Source: ZC4RG30 sp964417875 (GTDB lineage Bacteria; Pseudomonadota; Gammaproteobacteria; Steroidobacterales; Steroidobacteraceae). From it: a stretch of DNA of 7,118 nucleotides. Positions 5,437 through 7,118 of this stretch are shown here, in pieces; the stretch's first letter is position 1, and each line of letters starts with the position of its first letter. Made by a program: the position numbers and the translations under genes. Where the stretch lies: the NCBI GenBank assembly GCA_964417875.1, contig CAYQJU010000109.1, forward strand, positions 1 through 7,118, written 5' to 3'. A model generated the notes under the pieces. The model was not told the DNA's origin. It worked only from the letters and a program-made list of their open reading frames with translations, and did not search any database.

Positions 5437-6170
5437 GCCACCCTCAGTGCGGCGACGGTGGCATTGTCGGCGCCGGCGCCGGCGCGCCGCACCGCGAACT
5501 CGCTGATGGCCTGCAACGCGGTGCGCAGCGGCACGCCGGAGTAGATCGATGCGGCGATGTCATCGTCGAGCAGGTTCGACCAGAAGCCATCCGAGCACAC
5601 CAGCACCGTGTCGCCGGGGCGTACGCGCACGCGGCGGCCCACCAGCATCTCCGGCAGCATGCCGTCTCCACCCAGACAACTCTCGACGAAATTCCGCATT
5701 GGATGACTCTGTGCTTGCTGCGCGCTGATCAGGCCTTCCTGCACCAGCAGTTCGACATGACTGTGATCGCGGGTGCGCGACACCACCTGGCCGTCGCGCA
5801 GATGATAGATGCGGCTGTCGCCCACATGCGCGAACCACGCGGTGGAATCCTGCACCAGGCAGAGGGCGCCGGTGGCGCGCGGCCGGTGCTCCAGCGGCAG
5901 CTGCGCACCCAGCGCCACCATGCCGGCATGCGCGGCGCCGAGCGCGATGTGCAGGAAGGCCAGTGGATCGAGCAGCGGATGCGCCAGGGCCTCGAAGCGC
6001 GACAGCACGATCTCGCGCGCCAGCTCCGCGGCACGCGCGCCGTCGGAATGTCCGCCCATGCCGTCGAACACCGCGATCAGCGCGGAGGACCCATCCACCA
6101 CGGCGGCCATGCGATCCTGGTTCTCTTCGCGCGCGCCGATGAGGCTGATCTCTGCCAACTCGAATTGCAA
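5433..6170 (-). CDS. PP2C-family serine/threonine protein phosphatase
   Basis: PP2C phosphatases (PPM family, Stp1/PrpC type) are Mn2+/Mg2+-dependent and reverse serine/threonine phosphorylation in the cytoplasm. Numbering from the TTG at 6170 gives 245 residues. The metal-binding motifs are intact: REENQDR (14-20, Asp19), VFDGMGGHSDG (34-44, Asp36), HVGDSRIYHLRDG (115-127, Asp118), CSDGFWSNL (192-200, Asp194) and ADNATV (234-239, Asp235). The HPMRNFVESCLGG segment (156-168) is also typical of bacterial members. There is no membrane segment or extra domain. No ATG precedes Met21, which lies beyond the first motif, so the start must be non-ATG. The open frame allows TTG at 6185, 6170 or 6158. 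I prefer 6170 because it gives MQFELAEIS, the usual spacing to motif 1, and has G-rich sequence before it. It is first in the operon and coupled to rph by ATGA. No kinase gene is in the window. Confidence 0.93.
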   Translation of the reverse strand: MQFELAEISLIGAREENQDRMAAVVDGSSALIAVFDGMGGHSDGARAAELAREIVLSRFEALAHPLLDPLAFLHIALGAAHAGMVALGAQLPLEHRPRATGALCLVQDSTAWFAHVGDSRIYHLRDGQVVSRTRDHSHVELLVQEGLISAQQAQSHPMRNFVESCLGGDGMLPEMLVGRRVRVRPGDTVLVCSDGFWSNLLDDDIAASIYSGVPLRTALQAISEFAVRRAGAGADNATVAALRVA

Positions 6171-6195
6171 AACCCGCCCCCGCAAGCGCTAGACT
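6165..6195 (+). promoter_or_regulatory. yicC promoter
   Basis: TAGACT at 6190-6195 is the likely -10. It lies in an 11-base string (6187-6197) identical to the rpmE -10 region on the other strand. The best -35 is TTGCAA at 6165-6170 (4 of 6 matches) with a long 19-base spacer. Transcription would start near 6202 and leave a leader of about 40 bases with AGG at 6234-6236, five bases before the ATG. The -35 overlaps the first codon chosen for the divergent phosphatase gene. Confidence 0.45.
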
Positions 6196-6202
6196 GCCGG
6201 CC

Positions 6203-6208
6203 ATTATT
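6203..6208 (-). promoter_or_regulatory. Weak candidate -10 for the phosphatase-rph-rdgB-hemW operon
   Basis: AATAAT on the minus strand (5 of 6 matches to TATAAT) would start transcription near 6196, about 25 bases before the TTG at 6170. No good -35 is visible 16-18 bases upstream. The operon must start in or close to this 71-base divergent region, since yicC lies on the other side. This box sits between the yicC -10 and the yicC start codon. Confidence 0.3.
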
Positions 6209-6241
6209 GCATTGCGCCCATCCAAAGGGCATCAGGTATCC

Positions 6242-7117
6242 ATGATCGCCAGCATGACCGGCTTTGCGCGGGCGGAGGCAGGCGTGCCCGGTGGCACGCT
6301 GGTCTGCGAACTGCGCAGCGTGAACCACCGCTTCCTCGAAGCCTCGCTGCGGCTGCCCGAAGACCTGCGCGCCCTCGACCCGGAGCTGCGCGCGCGCCTG
6401 CAGAAGGAACTGCGCCGCGGCAAGATCGACTGCACTTTCACATATCGTGGCGGCAACCGCACCGAGCAGTCACTGCAGCTCGACCATGACCTGGTCGATC
6501 GCCTGCGGCCGCTGCTGCTGCGCCTGGGCGAGGCGGTGCGTCCCAGCGGCATCGCACCGCAGGTCAACCTCATCGACCTGCTGCGGTTTCCCGGCGTGAT
6601 GTCCGAACCTTCGGCAGATCCGGAGGCCTTGCTCGGTGCCGCGCGCGACCTGTTCGATCACACGCTGGCCGACCTGAAGTCGATGCGCGAGCGTGAGGGC
6701 GCGCGCCTGAAGCAGCTGTTGCTGCAGCGCTGCGAGGCTGTGGCGACGCTGACCGCGCAGGTGCGCGAGCGGCTGCCGGAGGTGCAGGCCGGCATCCGGC
6801 AGCGCTTTGCCGAGCGGGTGGCCGAACTTGGCGCCAATGTCGATGCCGAGCGTATCGAGCAGGAAGTGGTGCTGCTGGCGCAGAAGATGGATGTGGCCGA
6901 AGAGCTGGACCGGCTCGACGGCCATGTGACCGAGACGCGGCGCATCCTCGAAGGCCGGGAGGCCGCGGGGCGGCGGCTGGATTTCCTGATGCAGGAGTTC
7001 AACCGCGAGGCCAACACGCTGTCGTCAAAGTCGCAGGACCTGCATGCCACACGGCTGGCGGTGGAGATGAAGGTGCTGATCGAGCAGATGCGGGAGCAGG
7101 TGCAGAACGTGGAGTGA
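6242..7117 (+). CDS. yicC: YicC/YloC-family endoribonuclease or RNA-decay protein
   Basis: YicC and YloC proteins form a family implicated in RNA turnover: E. coli YicC assists PNPase-linked decay of the small RNA RyhB, and B. subtilis YloC has endoribonuclease activity. The 291-residue product is full length (E. coli about 287). It opens with MIASMTGFARAE and SVNHRFLE (26-33), part of the YicC-like N-terminal domain (about 1-155). A helical middle follows, then the DUF1732 C-terminal domain from about 205, with DVAEELDRLDGHV (217-229) and GRRLDFLMQEFNREANTLSS (243-262), the most conserved stretch. The start is the ATG at 6242, since family members begin MI-x-SMT; the open frame extends to 6212 only through the leader. 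AGG lies five bases upstream. It is divergent from the rph operon. The TGA ends one base before the window edge; gmk often follows in gammaproteobacteria but cannot be seen here. Confidence 0.96.
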   Translation: MIASMTGFARAEAGVPGGTLVCELRSVNHRFLEASLRLPEDLRALDPELRARLQKELRRGKIDCTFTYRGGNRTEQSLQLDHDLVDRLRPLLLRLGEAVRPSGIAPQVNLIDLLRFPGVMSEPSADPEALLGAARDLFDHTLADLKSMREREGARLKQLLLQRCEAVATLTAQVRERLPEVQAGIRQRFAERVAELGANVDAERIEQEVVLLAQKMDVAEELDRLDGHVTETRRILEGREAAGRRLDFLMQEFNREANTLSSKSQDLHATRLAVEMKVLIEQMREQVQNVE

Positions 7118-7118
7118 T

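Overview
The window is a GC-rich (roughly two-thirds G+C by eye) proteobacterial chromosome segment of conserved housekeeping genes. The C+ form of ribosomal protein L31, a type II citrate synthase and the rph-rdgB-hemW run next to yicC all point to Gammaproteobacteria. The general style, including the repeated TAGACT/TAGAAT -10 boxes, suggests the Xanthomonadales (Lysobacterales) or a neighbouring order. That placement is an inference from memory of gene order, not a search. I see no mobile element, CRISPR array, tRNA or rRNA.

Layout. All genes except the last are on the minus strand. From left: the 5' part of citrate synthase gltA, cut by the left edge (1-765); a 63-bp gap; a lipoprotein-type M48 zinc metalloprotease (829-2313); rpmE for ribosomal protein L31 (2383-2601); and a 362-bp intergenic region (2602-2963). 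That region is AT-richer than its surroundings and holds a probable rpmE promoter, three abutting inverted repeats and a group of DnaA-box-like 9-mers. Next is a tightly packed operon transcribed leftward: a PP2C phosphatase (start near 6170), rph, rdgB and hemW. Each junction is the same 4-base ATGA overlap. A short divergent promoter region (6171-6241) separates this operon from yicC, which reads rightward and ends one base before the window edge.

How the genes fit together. RNase PH trims RNA 3' ends, RdgB removes non-canonical purine NTPs, HemW is a radical-SAM haem chaperone-like protein, and YicC belongs to an RNA-decay family. The block therefore leans toward RNA and nucleotide quality control. 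The PP2C phosphatase heads this operon and is translationally coupled to rph, but no partner kinase is visible in the window. On the other side of the gap are translation (L31), envelope proteolysis (M48) and the TCA cycle (GltA).

The protein families are ordinary. The parts most worth a second look are the non-coding ones: the DnaA-box/palindrome cluster between hemW and rpmE, the shared 11-base -10 element at the rpmE and yicC promoters, and a possible leaderless start for the M48 gene.
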